Below are positions 32,933-41,223 of a DNA stretch of 43,998 nucleotides, in pieces. Numbering within the stretch: the stretch's first letter is position 1; every line of letters starts with the position of its first letter. The translations under genes and the position numbers were made by a program. The notes under the pieces were generated by a model that made no database searches, had not been told where the DNA came from, and saw only the letters and a list, made by a program, of their open reading frames with translations. This stretch comes from Betaproteobacteria bacterium (GTDB lineage: Bacteria > Pseudomonadota > Gammaproteobacteria > Burkholderiales > SG8-39), in assembly GCA_022340285.1 (NCBI GenBank), contig JAJDOG010000009.1, positions 1 through 43,998 on the forward strand, written 5' to 3'.

Positions 32933-33555
32933 CGGTCGCGGGCCCCGCAGCGGTCGCAGCGGGCAGCCGAGGACTCGGGAAGCGCGCGACCCAGTGCGAT
33001 GACGAAGGTCAGCGACTTCACTGGCGACAGCATGCCGCCCGGCGTCACCTTGATCCCATGCGATCCGGCACCCGCCAAGGCAAGCACCGTGCGCTGGGCA
33101 CCGAGCGCGAGGCCCTCGTCGCCGGGGTTCAACTCAGCGCTCGCGCGGAGTCCCGCGCGCCGGGCTTGGCGCCGGATGCGCGCGACGAGCAGATCGGTGA
33201 GCGCGAAGAGCCATTCGGTGCCTAGCGCATCGAGCTCGAGCGCGAGGAGTCTGCGCTGCGCGTGGAAGAGCGACGCGACGCGCTGCTCGAACTGCGGGCC
33301 GAGCGAGCATGCACCGGTCGCCACCGAGGCAATCTCCCCGGAGTAGTCGGCGAACCCGGGGACATCGAGCAAGCGCTCGCCGAGGTCGAGCCGCGCACCG
33401 TGCGCGCTTTGCACCGGCCACAGGCGGTGCGCAGTGACGGGCTGGGCGAGCGACTCGCTTTCCGCCAGCACCAATGCGTCGTGCCGCGCCCGCGCGCGCG
33501 CCGAATCGACCCGCGCCGCCGCATCGCGGTTCAGCAGGCCGGCGCCGGGCGACAT
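32911..33555 (-). CDS. Vitamin B12-dependent methionine synthase activation-domain-like protein
   Basis: A 214-residue protein with the signature of the MetH reactivation (SAM-binding) domain: ELNPGDEGLALGAQRTVLAL (about residues 141-160) and HGIKVTPGGMLSPVKSLTF (166-183), the counterpart of the family's SxxMxPxxSVSG motif. A terminal Cys cluster, CDRCGARDRC (Cys200, 203, 209), may hold a metal or Fe-S centre. Stand-alone members occur in corrinoid methyltransferase clusters. It lies between the corrinoid protein and the RACo-like activator, four bases after the former. I infer a part in keeping the cobalamin active; SAM binding is not proven. Confidence 0.82.
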   Translation of the reverse strand: MSPGAGLLNRDAAARVDSARARARHDALVLAESESLAQPVTAHRLWPVQSAHGARLDLGERLLDVPGFADYSGEIASVATGACSLGPQFEQRVASLFHAQRRLLALELDALGTEWLFALTDLLVARIRRQARRAGLRASAELNPGDEGLALGAQRTVLALAGAGSHGIKVTPGGMLSPVKSLTFVIALGRALPESSAARCDRCGARDRCRIRPT

Positions 33556-33559
33556 GCGC

Positions 33560-34210
33560 TCACACTCCGATCCACTCGCGGCACAGGGCGACCGCAGCCA
33601 TCGCGTTGCCGCCGAAGGCATCGGCGCGGGTATGCGTCCGCACGGCCTCGTCCACCTGGCCGCCGCCGATCATGATCTTGCGACCGTCGCGCAACCCGGC
33701 GGATTCGATCGCGCCCACCGTGTCGCGCATCGCGTCGAACGCGAGCGTGAGGAATCCGCTCAGCCCGATCACCGCGGGCTGGAAATCGCGGATCGCGTCG
33801 ACGAACGTCGCCGCCGGAACGTCGATGCCGAGGTCCTTCACCTCGAAGCCGTTGATATCGAGCATGAAGGTCACGATGTTCTTGCCGATGTCGTGCAGGT
33901 CGCCCTGCACGGTGCCGATGAGAACGCGGCCGTGGGTCTTCGCCGGACCGCCGGGCGCCTGCACGATGAGCGGCTTCGCGAGCGCGCCGATCGCCTCGAG
34001 CATCTCGCCGCCGAGGATGAGCTCGGGAAGGAAGTACTCGCCCTTCTCGAAGCGCTTGCCGACGATCTCCATCCCCTCGCGGCAGAGCTCGAGCACCCGC
34101 AGAGGGTCGACGCCGCCCTCGAGCATCGCCCGGGCGAGTGCGACCGCCTCCTCTTCGCGCATCTCCGCCAGTGCCTCGACCAGCTCTCGCTCTCGTTCGC
34201 GCTCCTGCAT
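33560..34210 (-). CDS. Corrinoid (cobalamin-binding) methyl-carrier protein
   Basis: A 216-residue two-domain protein. Residues 1-85 form the helical cap (B12-binding_2) and 95-216 the Rossmann-like B12-binding domain. The cobalt-ligand motif DxHxxG is present as GDLHDIGKNIV with His106, and the base-off partners LGIDVPAATFV and IGLSGFLTLAFDAMRD follow. It is comparable with MtaC/MttC/MtvC proteins, which ferry a methyl group on cobalt between two methyltransferases. It sits just downstream of the URO-D methyltransferase and upstream of the two activator genes. All features indicate a functional methyl carrier rather than a mutase domain. Confidence 0.94.
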   Translation of the reverse strand: MQERERERELVEALAEMREEEAVALARAMLEGGVDPLRVLELCREGMEIVGKRFEKGEYFLPELILGGEMLEAIGALAKPLIVQAPGGPAKTHGRVLIGTVQGDLHDIGKNIVTFMLDINGFEVKDLGIDVPAATFVDAIRDFQPAVIGLSGFLTLAFDAMRDTVGAIESAGLRDGRKIMIGGGQVDEAVRTHTRADAFGGNAMAAVALCREWIGV

Positions 34211-34261
34211 CGTTCACCTCCACACCGTGGGAATCACGCCGCGCCCGCGGCGACGCCGGGG

Positions 34262-35509
34262 TCAGCTCGCGTACTTGCGGACCGACTTCGCCATCGCGAG
34301 CACATTCTCGGTACGCGCCTCGTCCGGGATGCTCGCCGCGCCGTCCAGGATGAAGCCGCCGCCCTTGCCGACCTTGGTGATCAGCATCTTGCAGTACTCG
34401 TCCACCTCGTCCGGCGAGGCGGCGATGAGCATCGAGGTCGGCACGTTGCCGCGCAGGCACACCGTGTCGCCGAGCACCGACTTCGCCCGTACGAGATCGG
34501 TCTTCTCGAACCAGTAGACCGCCTTGCCTCGCGGAATATCGCCGATCAGCTCCAGGCGCGAAGTGCAATCGCCCTCCCAGAGCACGACCGGGATGAGGTC
34601 GTGCTCGATGAGGCGCAGCATCACCTTGCGCAACCCGGGCCAATAGAAGGTCTGGAAATGCTGGGGCGACATGAAGCCGTCGAGCCCCCAGTGCAGTGGA
34701 ATGAAGACGTAGGGCGTTCCGCCTGCGCGCGTCTCTTCCACCACTCCGCGCAGGAGCAGCTCGCCCACCTTGTCGATCGCCTCTAGCAGCTTGTCCTTGT
34801 TGCGGAAGAGATCGAGCATGCAGCCCTTCGAGCCGCGCAGGAAGTCGGAGACGTGGTCGTACGGCGCCTTGCAGAAGCCGCCGCCCGCCGACGGAAAGCC
34901 GAGCGCCGCCATCCGCTTCACGAAAGCGACCGATTTCTGCGCCGCCTCCTCGGCTCGCTCACCGATCTCGAGCAGGCGCCGCAGGCTCTCGCGCAGCTCG
35001 GGCCTGCCGAACGCGCGCATCGCGCCGACGAAGCGCCATTCCGAGAGCGACGGGAAGTCCGGCATGCCGGCGAGGCCCTCGAACGCGCCGGCAACGCGCG
35101 GCAGGTACTTGCGGAAGCAATAGCCGGTGGGATCGAAGAGGTACTCGTCGTAGTCCTTCGCCGGCATGTACTCCCGGTCGAGATACTGGAAGGTGGCATT
35201 GCGGTCGGTGCCGTGGCCGGGCCATTGCATCAGCCGGTAGTCGAGCGCCGAGAGCGTCGGGCCGAAGATGTACAGCGAGGGCACGTAACCGTCCGGCTCG
35301 AGGAGCACGAGGACCTTCTCGAGGGCGGCGGCCGACTTCTCCGCGTCGTACATCTGCTCCTCGAAGGTGATCCCGGCGTACTTCGCCGCCCAGAACCGCG
35401 TGGCGAAAACGAACGGTGTCCGGTCGGTTTCCTTGAGCGCGACCTGATCGAGCAGCCGCTGGCTCCGTTCCTCGTACAGCACGCTCGGCGCAGTCCCGGT
35501 CTCTGCCAT
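34262..35509 (-). CDS. Uroporphyrinogen decarboxylase-family methyltransferase (MtaA/CmuA-like)
   Basis: A 415-residue URO-D superfamily protein that is not heme biosynthetic HemE. The opening LLDQVALKETDRTPFVFATR, the middle ALGFPSAGGGFCKAPYDHVS and the end KGGGFILDGAASIPDEARTENVLAMA follow the pattern of cobalamin-dependent methyltransferases such as MtaA, MtbA and the N-terminal half of CmuA. The zinc-binding Cys of MtaA is not clearly in place (Ala in LDGAAS), so methyltransferase function rests partly on context. As the first gene of the corrinoid operon it would take the methyl group from the donor, which might be a methoxyaromatic, methylamine, methyl halide or sulfonium compound. GGAGGAG precedes the ATG at 35509. 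Confidence 0.83.
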   Translation of the reverse strand: MAETGTAPSVLYEERSQRLLDQVALKETDRTPFVFATRFWAAKYAGITFEEQMYDAEKSAAALEKVLVLLEPDGYVPSLYIFGPTLSALDYRLMQWPGHGTDRNATFQYLDREYMPAKDYDEYLFDPTGYCFRKYLPRVAGAFEGLAGMPDFPSLSEWRFVGAMRAFGRPELRESLRRLLEIGERAEEAAQKSVAFVKRMAALGFPSAGGGFCKAPYDHVSDFLRGSKGCMLDLFRNKDKLLEAIDKVGELLLRGVVEETRAGGTPYVFIPLHWGLDGFMSPQHFQTFYWPGLRKVMLRLIEHDLIPVVLWEGDCTSRLELIGDIPRGKAVYWFEKTDLVRAKSVLGDTVCLRGNVPTSMLIAASPDEVDEYCKMLITKVGKGGGFILDGAASIPDEARTENVLAMAKSVRKYAS

Positions 35510-35729
35510 CCGTCCTCTCCTCCCGCGCTCGCACCCGGCGCTGGGCTCCTGCCCACTCCTCGCGAGCGGGCCACCGGTGCGTGCCACGTACCGAACCCGC
35601 CACAAGCCTAGCGTCGCCCGCTGTCCGTTTTCTTGATCTGAGTCATCCCGTTGCCTCCCCGCGCCCCTCCCACGGTCAGCACCGCGATTTCCCCACGCGC
35701 GGGGTGGGCACTGCTAGAGTGTGGTGGCG

Positions 35730-36500
35730 ATGAACCCGACGGTGCCGTCCGACCGTACGAGCCACGAGCTGCGCGAAGCGAACCGCCGCTTCTACGATGG
35801 CCTGTGGGCGGGCGTGCGGCTCGTGGAGCCCGAGCGCTTCAACACGTGGCCGCTGCTGCGTCCGTTGGTGGCTCAAGCGCGGCGTCGACTCGAGGTCGGC
35901 GCGGGCTTGCGGCCGCGGTTGCCGCTCGCCGGGACGCACTTCGTCGACATCAGCGCGCCGGCGCTCGAGCGGCTGCGCGAGCTCGGTGGCAACGCCGTTC
36001 TGGCGCCGGTAACGTCGCTTCCGTTTCCCGACGAGGCATTCGATCTCGTGTGCGCGCTCGACATCGTCGAGCACGTCGGCGACGACGACTGCGCGCTCTC
36101 GGAGCTCGCACGCGTCGTGGAGCCGGGCGGGGTGGTGCTCGTTTCCGCGCCGCTTCATCCGAAACTGTGGACGGCGTTCGACGAGTTCGTGGGGCACTAC
36201 TGCCGTTACGAGCCGGCGGCTCTGGTCGCGAAGCTCGCGGCGCACGGGCTGGCGATCGAGCGGAGCGCCGCTTACGGGATGGCGCCACGCTCGTCGCGCC
36301 TGCTGGAGCTCGGGATGTGGTTCCTCACCCACCGGCGCCAGCGGGCACTGTGGTGGTACAACCGCGTCTTCATGCCCCTCGCGGTTCGCTTCGAGAAGGC
36401 GCTTGCGGTCGCCCCGGGGATGATCGATACGGAGAACGTCAGCGAGATTCTGCTGGTGTGCCGGCGGGCAGGGGCTGGATCGCGGCTCGCTAAGGCATGA
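35730..36500 (+). CDS. Class I SAM-dependent methyltransferase
   Basis: A 256-residue Rossmann-fold methyltransferase. Motif I is LEVGAGLRP (about residues 54-62), the acidic end of the second strand is VDIS, and LPFPDEAFDLVCALDIVEHV is the typical Methyltransf_11 motif. The N-terminal HELREANRRFYDGLW and late hydrophobic FEKALAVAPG are less conserved. The substrate is unknown; lipid or quinone-like molecules are possible from the family. It is divergent from the corrinoid operon (220 bases between) and ends just before repeat copy D. Confidence 0.85.
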   Translation: MNPTVPSDRTSHELREANRRFYDGLWAGVRLVEPERFNTWPLLRPLVAQARRRLEVGAGLRPRLPLAGTHFVDISAPALERLRELGGNAVLAPVTSLPFPDEAFDLVCALDIVEHVGDDDCALSELARVVEPGGVVLVSAPLHPKLWTAFDEFVGHYCRYEPAALVAKLAAHGLAIERSAAYGMAPRSSRLLELGMWFLTHRRQRALWWYNRVFMPLAVRFEKALAVAPGMIDTENVSEILLVCRRAGAGSRLAKA

Positions 36501-36541
36501 CCACGCGCCGGGGTGGTGTTGTGAGCGGATCCCGGACCAAG

Positions 36542-36592
36542 AACCACCCCGCCCGCTTCGCGGGCACCCCTCCTTGGAAAGGAGGGGAAAAA
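36542..36592 (+). repeat. Double-hairpin intergenic repeat, copy D
   Basis: It reads AACCACCCCGCCCGC, then TTCGCGGGC, then ACCCCTCCTT and AAAGGAGGGGAAAAA. It lies 41 bases after the SAM methyltransferase stop. A partial reverse element GGGGTGGTGTTG is found at about 36510, mirroring the arrangement of copies B1/B2. Confidence 0.85.
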
Positions 36593-36650
36593 TCCGGATC
36601 CCGCACTATTGCTACCATCCCCCCTTCGCGTCCCCACTCCAGGTGTTCCA

Positions 36651-37184
36651 GTGCTCGACCACCAATCGTTGCGCCACGCATTCGGCAACTACGCAACCGG
36701 CATAGCGGTCATCGGCGCGCGGGGCGACGACGGCATGCTCGTCGGCATGACCGTCAATTCGTTCACTTCGGTGTCGCTCGACCCGCCACTGGTTCTCTAC
36801 TGTCCCTCGCGCACGTTGCGTGCGGTGGAGACCTACGCTTCCGCAAGGTTCTTCTCGGCGAGCATTCTCGGCGCGGGTCAGAAGCGCCTCTCGGATCTCT
36901 TCGCGCGCCAGGGCGAATCCAAGTGGGAAAGCATCGGTCACCGAATCGGCGACACGGGCGTGCCGCTCATCCCCGAAGCGCTCGCGAGCTTCGAATGCGA
37001 GAACCACGCCGTTCACGAGGCGGGCGATCATCTGCTCGTGGTGGGGCATGTCCGCGCCGTGCACCTGAGGGAGTCGGCCGATCCGCTGATCTTCTTCCGC
37101 AGCCGATACCGGGCGCTGACCCAATCGGAACACGGCGGCGACCTGGAGACCAGCCAGGCGGTGCATCTGGGCTGGGGGCTCTGA
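36651..37184 (+). CDS. Flavin reductase family protein (FMN-binding split barrel)
   Basis: A 177-residue flavin reductase-like protein. The opening VLDHQSLRHAFGNYATGIAV leads into GMTVNSFTSVSLDPPLVLYC, the flavin-binding signature of HpaC and related NAD(P)H:flavin reductases. RYRALTQSEHGG and a short C-terminal helix end it. It would supply reduced FMN or FAD to a two-component oxygenase; the nearest candidate here is the HpaB-family gene at 27099, about 8 kb away. I chose the GTG at 36651 since the family begins at this residue; in-frame alternative starts run back to 36609. Confidence 0.88.
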   Translation: MLDHQSLRHAFGNYATGIAVIGARGDDGMLVGMTVNSFTSVSLDPPLVLYCPSRTLRAVETYASARFFSASILGAGQKRLSDLFARQGESKWESIGHRIGDTGVPLIPEALASFECENHAVHEAGDHLLVVGHVRAVHLRESADPLIFFRSRYRALTQSEHGGDLETSQAVHLGWGL

Positions 37185-37254
37185 CCAACGGCGCGGTCGC
37201 TCTTCTCACCGCGCCGCAGTAAGATTCGCCGAACGGTTCAGCGAGGAAACGGCC

Positions 37255-38028
37255 ATGGCGCTATACATGTCTAAGCAGGCCCGCGAGGCGCAAGCCGTTC
37301 CGGTCAGCGACGCCGAATGGGCGGCGCGGATCGAGCTCGCCGCGTGCTACCGCGTCTTCGACCATCTCGGCTGGACCGAGATGATCTTCAATCACATCAC
37401 ACTCAAGGTGCCCGGCGCGCACGAGCTGTTCCTCATCAACCCCTTTGGCCTCCACTACCGCGAGGTCACCGCGTCGAACCTCGTTACGATCGATCTCGAC
37501 GGCAACCCAGTTCGCCCTACGGAGTACCCGATAAACCGCGCCGGGTTCGTGATCCACAGCGCGATCCACCGCGCGCGCCATGAGGTCGGCTGCGTCATGC
37601 ACACTCACACGACGACCGGCATGGCGGTCGCCTCGCTCGATTCCGGTCTCGCCCACGACACGTTCTACGGTGCGATGCTCTTCGGCCAGCTTGCCTATCA
37701 CGAGTTCGAGGGGATCACGGTGAACGAGGGCGAACAGGAGCGGCTGCTCGCGAGCATGGGCAACAAGCAGGTCCTGATCCTGCGGAACCACGGGCTGCTC
37801 ACGTGCGGGCGCACGATTCCCGAAGCGTTCATGTGGCTCTGGACAGTCCAGCGGGCTTGCGACGTGCAAATCGCGGCGGCGTCTGCCGGACCGCTGCGCA
37901 AACTCGGCATGGAGGTATTCGAACAGGCCGTGCGCGAGTCCGGGCCCGGCGAGCAGGCGGTCGGCGAAGCGGTGTTCGCCTCCCTCGTCCGGATGATCGA
38001 CGAGAAGGACCCGAGCTACAAGCGATGA
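37255..38028 (+). CDS. Class II aldolase/adducin family protein
   Basis: A 257-residue class II aldolase-like enzyme. The metal-binding His pair is in CVMHTHTTTGMAVASL (His116 and His118), with another His at about 181 in LILRNHGLLTCG. WTEMIFNHITLKVPG and LINPFGLHYREVTASNLVTI are conserved family blocks. The reaction could be aldol cleavage, decarboxylation or related chemistry on a phosphorylated or free sugar acid. Its stop overlaps the next gene's start (ATGA), so the two are translationally coupled and may act in one pathway. Confidence 0.92.
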   Translation: MALYMSKQAREAQAVPVSDAEWAARIELAACYRVFDHLGWTEMIFNHITLKVPGAHELFLINPFGLHYREVTASNLVTIDLDGNPVRPTEYPINRAGFVIHSAIHRARHEVGCVMHTHTTTGMAVASLDSGLAHDTFYGAMLFGQLAYHEFEGITVNEGEQERLLASMGNKQVLILRNHGLLTCGRTIPEAFMWLWTVQRACDVQIAAASAGPLRKLGMEVFEQAVRESGPGEQAVGEAVFASLVRMIDEKDPSYKR

Positions 38029-39044
38029 GCGGTGCCGCACGTCGGGGCAAAGCCAAGATCTGCATTGCGGGCGCCGGGGCGGTTGGCGGGTTGATCGCGG
38101 CGCGGCTCGCCGCGGCGGGCGAGCAAGTCGGTGTGCTCGCGCGCGGCGCGCATCTGCGCGCGATTCGGGGCGAAGGTCTGCGGCTCGAGGAAGGCGCCTC
38201 GCAGACGGTCGCGAAGGTGGAGGCTTCCGACGACGCGAATGCTCTCGGCAAGCAGGACGTCCTCTTCGTCACCTTCAAGGCCCACTCGCTGCGCGATAGC
38301 GCGGCGTCCCTCGCGCCACTCGTCGGCCCGGATACCCTGATCATCCCGGCAATGAACGGCGTGCCATGGTGGTTCTTTCACGGCTTCGGCGGCAAGCTCG
38401 CCGGCGCTCGTCTCGATGCGGTGGACCCGAAGGGCGAGATCGCGCGCGCGCTGCCGCCGGCGCAGGTACTCGGCGCGGTCGTGCATCTTTCCTCCACGAT
38501 GCCCTCCCCCGGGGTGATTCGTCGCGGCAAGGGGAACCTGCTGCTGGTCGGAGACCTTTCCGGCAAGGAGACGCCACGTCTGGCCCGGGTGCTCGAGCTC
38601 CTCACGCACGCGGGTTTCGATGCGCGCGGCACGCGTGAGATCCAGCGCGAAGTGTGGCTCAAGCTCTGGGGAAACATGAACATGAATCCGATCAGCGCGC
38701 TCACCGGCTCGACCGCGAACGTCCTGCTCGACGATCCGCTGACGGTCGCGCTTGTGCGCGAGATGATGAACGAGGCAGCCGCCATCGGCGCCGCGCTCGG
38801 CATCGACATGGGCATGAGCGCGGAGCAGCGGATCGCCGTCACGCGCGAGCTGGGCGCTTTCAAGACCTCGATGCTGCAGGATTTCGAAGCGGGCCGCGCG
38901 CCGGAGATCGACGCGATTCTCGCCGCGCCGTGCGAGATCGGCGATCGCCTGGGCATCCCAATGCCCTGGTCGAAGACGGTGCTTGGGTTGATTCGCCAAC
39001 GAGCGATGAACTCGGGTCTCTACCCTCCGTCCTCAGGCAATTAG
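38025..39044 (+). CDS. Ketopantoate reductase (PanE/ApbA) family protein
   Basis: A 339-residue NADP-dependent 2-dehydropantoate 2-reductase family protein. The nucleotide motif is GAGAVGGLIAARLA (about residues 16-29), followed by VTFKAHSL (Lys, substrate binding), AMNGVPWWF, WGNMNMNPISALTG and SMLQDFEAGRAPEIDAILA with the catalytic Glu. The N-terminus carries an extra basic stretch (MSGAARRGKAK). Coupling by ATGA overlap to the class II aldolase gene suggests that it reduces a 2-keto acid product, possibly something other than ketopantoate. A second family member occurs at 42819. Confidence 0.92.
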   Translation: MSGAARRGKAKICIAGAGAVGGLIAARLAAAGEQVGVLARGAHLRAIRGEGLRLEEGASQTVAKVEASDDANALGKQDVLFVTFKAHSLRDSAASLAPLVGPDTLIIPAMNGVPWWFFHGFGGKLAGARLDAVDPKGEIARALPPAQVLGAVVHLSSTMPSPGVIRRGKGNLLLVGDLSGKETPRLARVLELLTHAGFDARGTREIQREVWLKLWGNMNMNPISALTGSTANVLLDDPLTVALVREMMNEAAAIGAALGIDMGMSAEQRIAVTRELGAFKTSMLQDFEAGRAPEIDAILAAPCEIGDRLGIPMPWSKTVLGLIRQRAMNSGLYPPSSGN

Positions 39045-39111
39045 GAGGGAACCCCCGAAGATCGCGGCGCCGTAACGCAGTAAAATCACGGATTCCCGTG
39101 TAGGAGTCGCG

Positions 39112-41193
39112 ATGAGCAAAGCTGAATACACCACGCACGGCGGGGTCGCCGTGATCACGATGGACAATCCGCCGGTGAACGGCCTCGGTCACGACCTGCG
39201 CGTCGGGCTCATGAACGGCCTGAAGCGCGCATCCGGGGACGACGCGGTGAAAGCGGTCGTCATCATGGGCACGGCAAAGGCCTTCTCGGGCGGCGCCGAC
39301 ATCAGCGAATTCAACACGCCCAAGGCCAGCACCGAGCCCACGCTCCACCAGATCATCGACACGCTCGACGGCATGAAGAAGCCCGTCGTCGCCGGGATCG
39401 GCGGCTTTGCGATGGGTGGCGGACTCGAACTTTCGCTTGCCTGTCATTTCCGGGTCGCCGCGCCGGGCGCACAGCTCGCGCTGCCCGAGGTGAACCTCGG
39501 CATCCTGCCCGGTGCGGGCGGAACGCAGCGTCTGCCGCGCGCGATCGGCGTGAAGCCCGCGCTCGACCTCATGGTCTCCGGCAAGCCGGTGCCCGCCGAG
39601 AAAGCTCCGGCCGGACTGATCGACGAGATCGCACAGGGCGACCTCGCCCAGGCAACGATCGCGTTCGCCGAGAAGGTCGTCGCCGAGAAGCGCCCGCTGC
39701 GGCGGCTGCGAGACCAGAAAGTGACGCTCGACGACGCGGAGGCCTACTTCGCGGCAACTCGCCAGAAAGTCGCGAAGGAATCGCGTGGCTATCCGGCACC
39801 TCTCAAGATCGTCGCGTGCGCCGAGGCAGCCGTGAACCTGCCCTTCGACGAGGGTCGCAAGTTCGAGCGCGCCCGCTTCGAGGAGCTGGTCGTCACCACC
39901 GAATCGCAGGCGCTGCGCCACGCGTTCTTCGGCGAGCGCGCGGTGGAGAAGATTCCCGACGTGCCGAAGGACACCCCGATCATCGACGTGAAGAGCGTCG
40001 GCATCGTCGGCGCGGGGACCATGGGTGGCGGCATCGCGATGGCGTTCGTGAACGCGGGCCTCCCGGTGAAGCTGCTTGAGCCGACCCAGGAGGCCCTCGA
40101 CAGGGGACTCGCGACGATCAAGAAGAACTACGCCGCGACCGTCTCAAAGGGCCGTCTCCCGCAGGCCGAGATGGACAAGCGCATGGGCCTCATCTCGACG
40201 ACGCGCGAATACGGCGATTTCAAGGATTGCGATCTCGCGATCGAGGCCGTGTTCGAGAAGATGGGGGTCAAGAAGGAGGTCTTCGGGCGCCTGGACGAGG
40301 TGGTGAAGCAGGGAGCGATCCTCGCGACGAACACTTCGACCCTGGACGTGAACGAGATCGCCGCCTCCACCAAGCGGCCCGAGAGCGTCGTCGGTCTGCA
40401 TTTCTTCAGCCCGGCGAACGTGATGCGCCTGCTCGAGATCGTGCGTGGCGCCAAGACCTCCAAGCCCGTGCTCGCGACGGCGATGAAGCTCGCACGGAAG
40501 GTCAAGAAGGTCGGGATCGTCTCCGGCGTGTGCGACGGCTTCATCGGCAATCGCATGATGGAGGAGTACGTCCGCCAGGCCTATTTCCTCGTGGACGAGG
40601 GCGCCACGCCGCAACAGGTCGACAAGGCGCTGCAGGACTGGGGCATGGCGATGGGCCCCTTCACGATGCTCGACATGGCCGGCCAGGACATCGGCTGGGA
40701 AGTGCGCAAGCGCCGCGCCGGCCAGAAAGGCGTGCGTGCCTATTCGCAGTGGCCCGATCGCGTGTGCGAACTGGGCCGCCTCGGCCAGAAGACCGGCGCG
40801 GGCGTCTACAAGTACGAGGCCGGCAATCGCACGCCGCAACCCGACCCGGCGATCGAGCAGCTGATCGACGCTTACCGGAAGGAGATCGGGGTCAAGCCGC
40901 GCCAGATCTCCGACGCCGAGATCGTCGAGCGCACGATCTACGCGCTGGTGAACGAGGGGGCGCGAATTCTCGAGGAAGGCATCGCGCTGCGCGCGGTCGA
41001 CATCGACATGGTCTACCTGACCGGCTACGGATTCCCGCGCTACCGCGGCGGCCCGATGTTCTATGCCGACACGGTCGGCCTCAAGAGCGTCCTCGCCGCA
41101 GTGGAAAAATACGCGAAGGGCTACCACGGCGAGTGCTGGCAGCTCGCACCGTTGCTGAAGAAGCTGGCCGCAGACGGCAAGACGTTCAACTGA
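39112..41193 (+). CDS. fadB: FadB-type bifunctional enoyl-CoA hydratase / 3-hydroxyacyl-CoA dehydrogenase
   Basis: A 693-residue multifunctional beta-oxidation enzyme. Residues 1-185 are a crotonase domain (FSGGADISEF, MGGGLELSLACHFRVAAPGA, VNLGILPGAGGTQRLPRAIG). The NAD-binding dehydrogenase domain begins near residue 296 with VGIVGAGTMGGGIAMAFVNA. Two C-terminal 3HCDH domains follow (GFIGNRMMEEYVRQAYFLV and VNEGARILEEGIALRAVDID). It hydrates 2-enoyl-CoA and oxidises the product. It belongs to the bacterial/peroxisomal two-activity branch, and the ATG at 39112 has TAGGAG near by. No thiolase partner is within the window. Confidence 0.95.
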   Translation: MSKAEYTTHGGVAVITMDNPPVNGLGHDLRVGLMNGLKRASGDDAVKAVVIMGTAKAFSGGADISEFNTPKASTEPTLHQIIDTLDGMKKPVVAGIGGFAMGGGLELSLACHFRVAAPGAQLALPEVNLGILPGAGGTQRLPRAIGVKPALDLMVSGKPVPAEKAPAGLIDEIAQGDLAQATIAFAEKVVAEKRPLRRLRDQKVTLDDAEAYFAATRQKVAKESRGYPAPLKIVACAEAAVNLPFDEGRKFERARFEELVVTTESQALRHAFFGERAVEKIPDVPKDTPIIDVKSVGIVGAGTMGGGIAMAFVNAGLPVKLLEPTQEALDRGLATIKKNYAATVSKGRLPQAEMDKRMGLISTTREYGDFKDCDLAIEAVFEKMGVKKEVFGRLDEVVKQGAILATNTSTLDVNEIAASTKRPESVVGLHFFSPANVMRLLEIVRGAKTSKPVLATAMKLARKVKKVGIVSGVCDGFIGNRMMEEYVRQAYFLVDEGATPQQVDKALQDWGMAMGPFTMLDMAGQDIGWEVRKRRAGQKGVRAYSQWPDRVCELGRLGQKTGAGVYKYEAGNRTPQPDPAIEQLIDAYRKEIGVKPRQISDAEIVERTIYALVNEGARILEEGIALRAVDIDMVYLTGYGFPRYRGGPMFYADTVGLKSVLAAVEKYAKGYHGECWQLAPLLKKLAADGKTFN

Positions 41194-41223
41194 GCAGGTG
41201 GACGATCCGGAATTGATCGAGCG

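Noticed and set aside
30965-33346. A plus-strand open frame of about 790 codons opposite the corrinoid operon
   Set aside because: Arg/Ala/Asp-rich shadow. The ferredoxin cysteines and ASKHA motifs are on the minus strand.
35510-35729. Possible cobalamin riboswitch before the corrinoid operon
   Set aside because: I looked for the conserved B12 box (GCCACTG) on the operon strand in this 220-base gap and found none.
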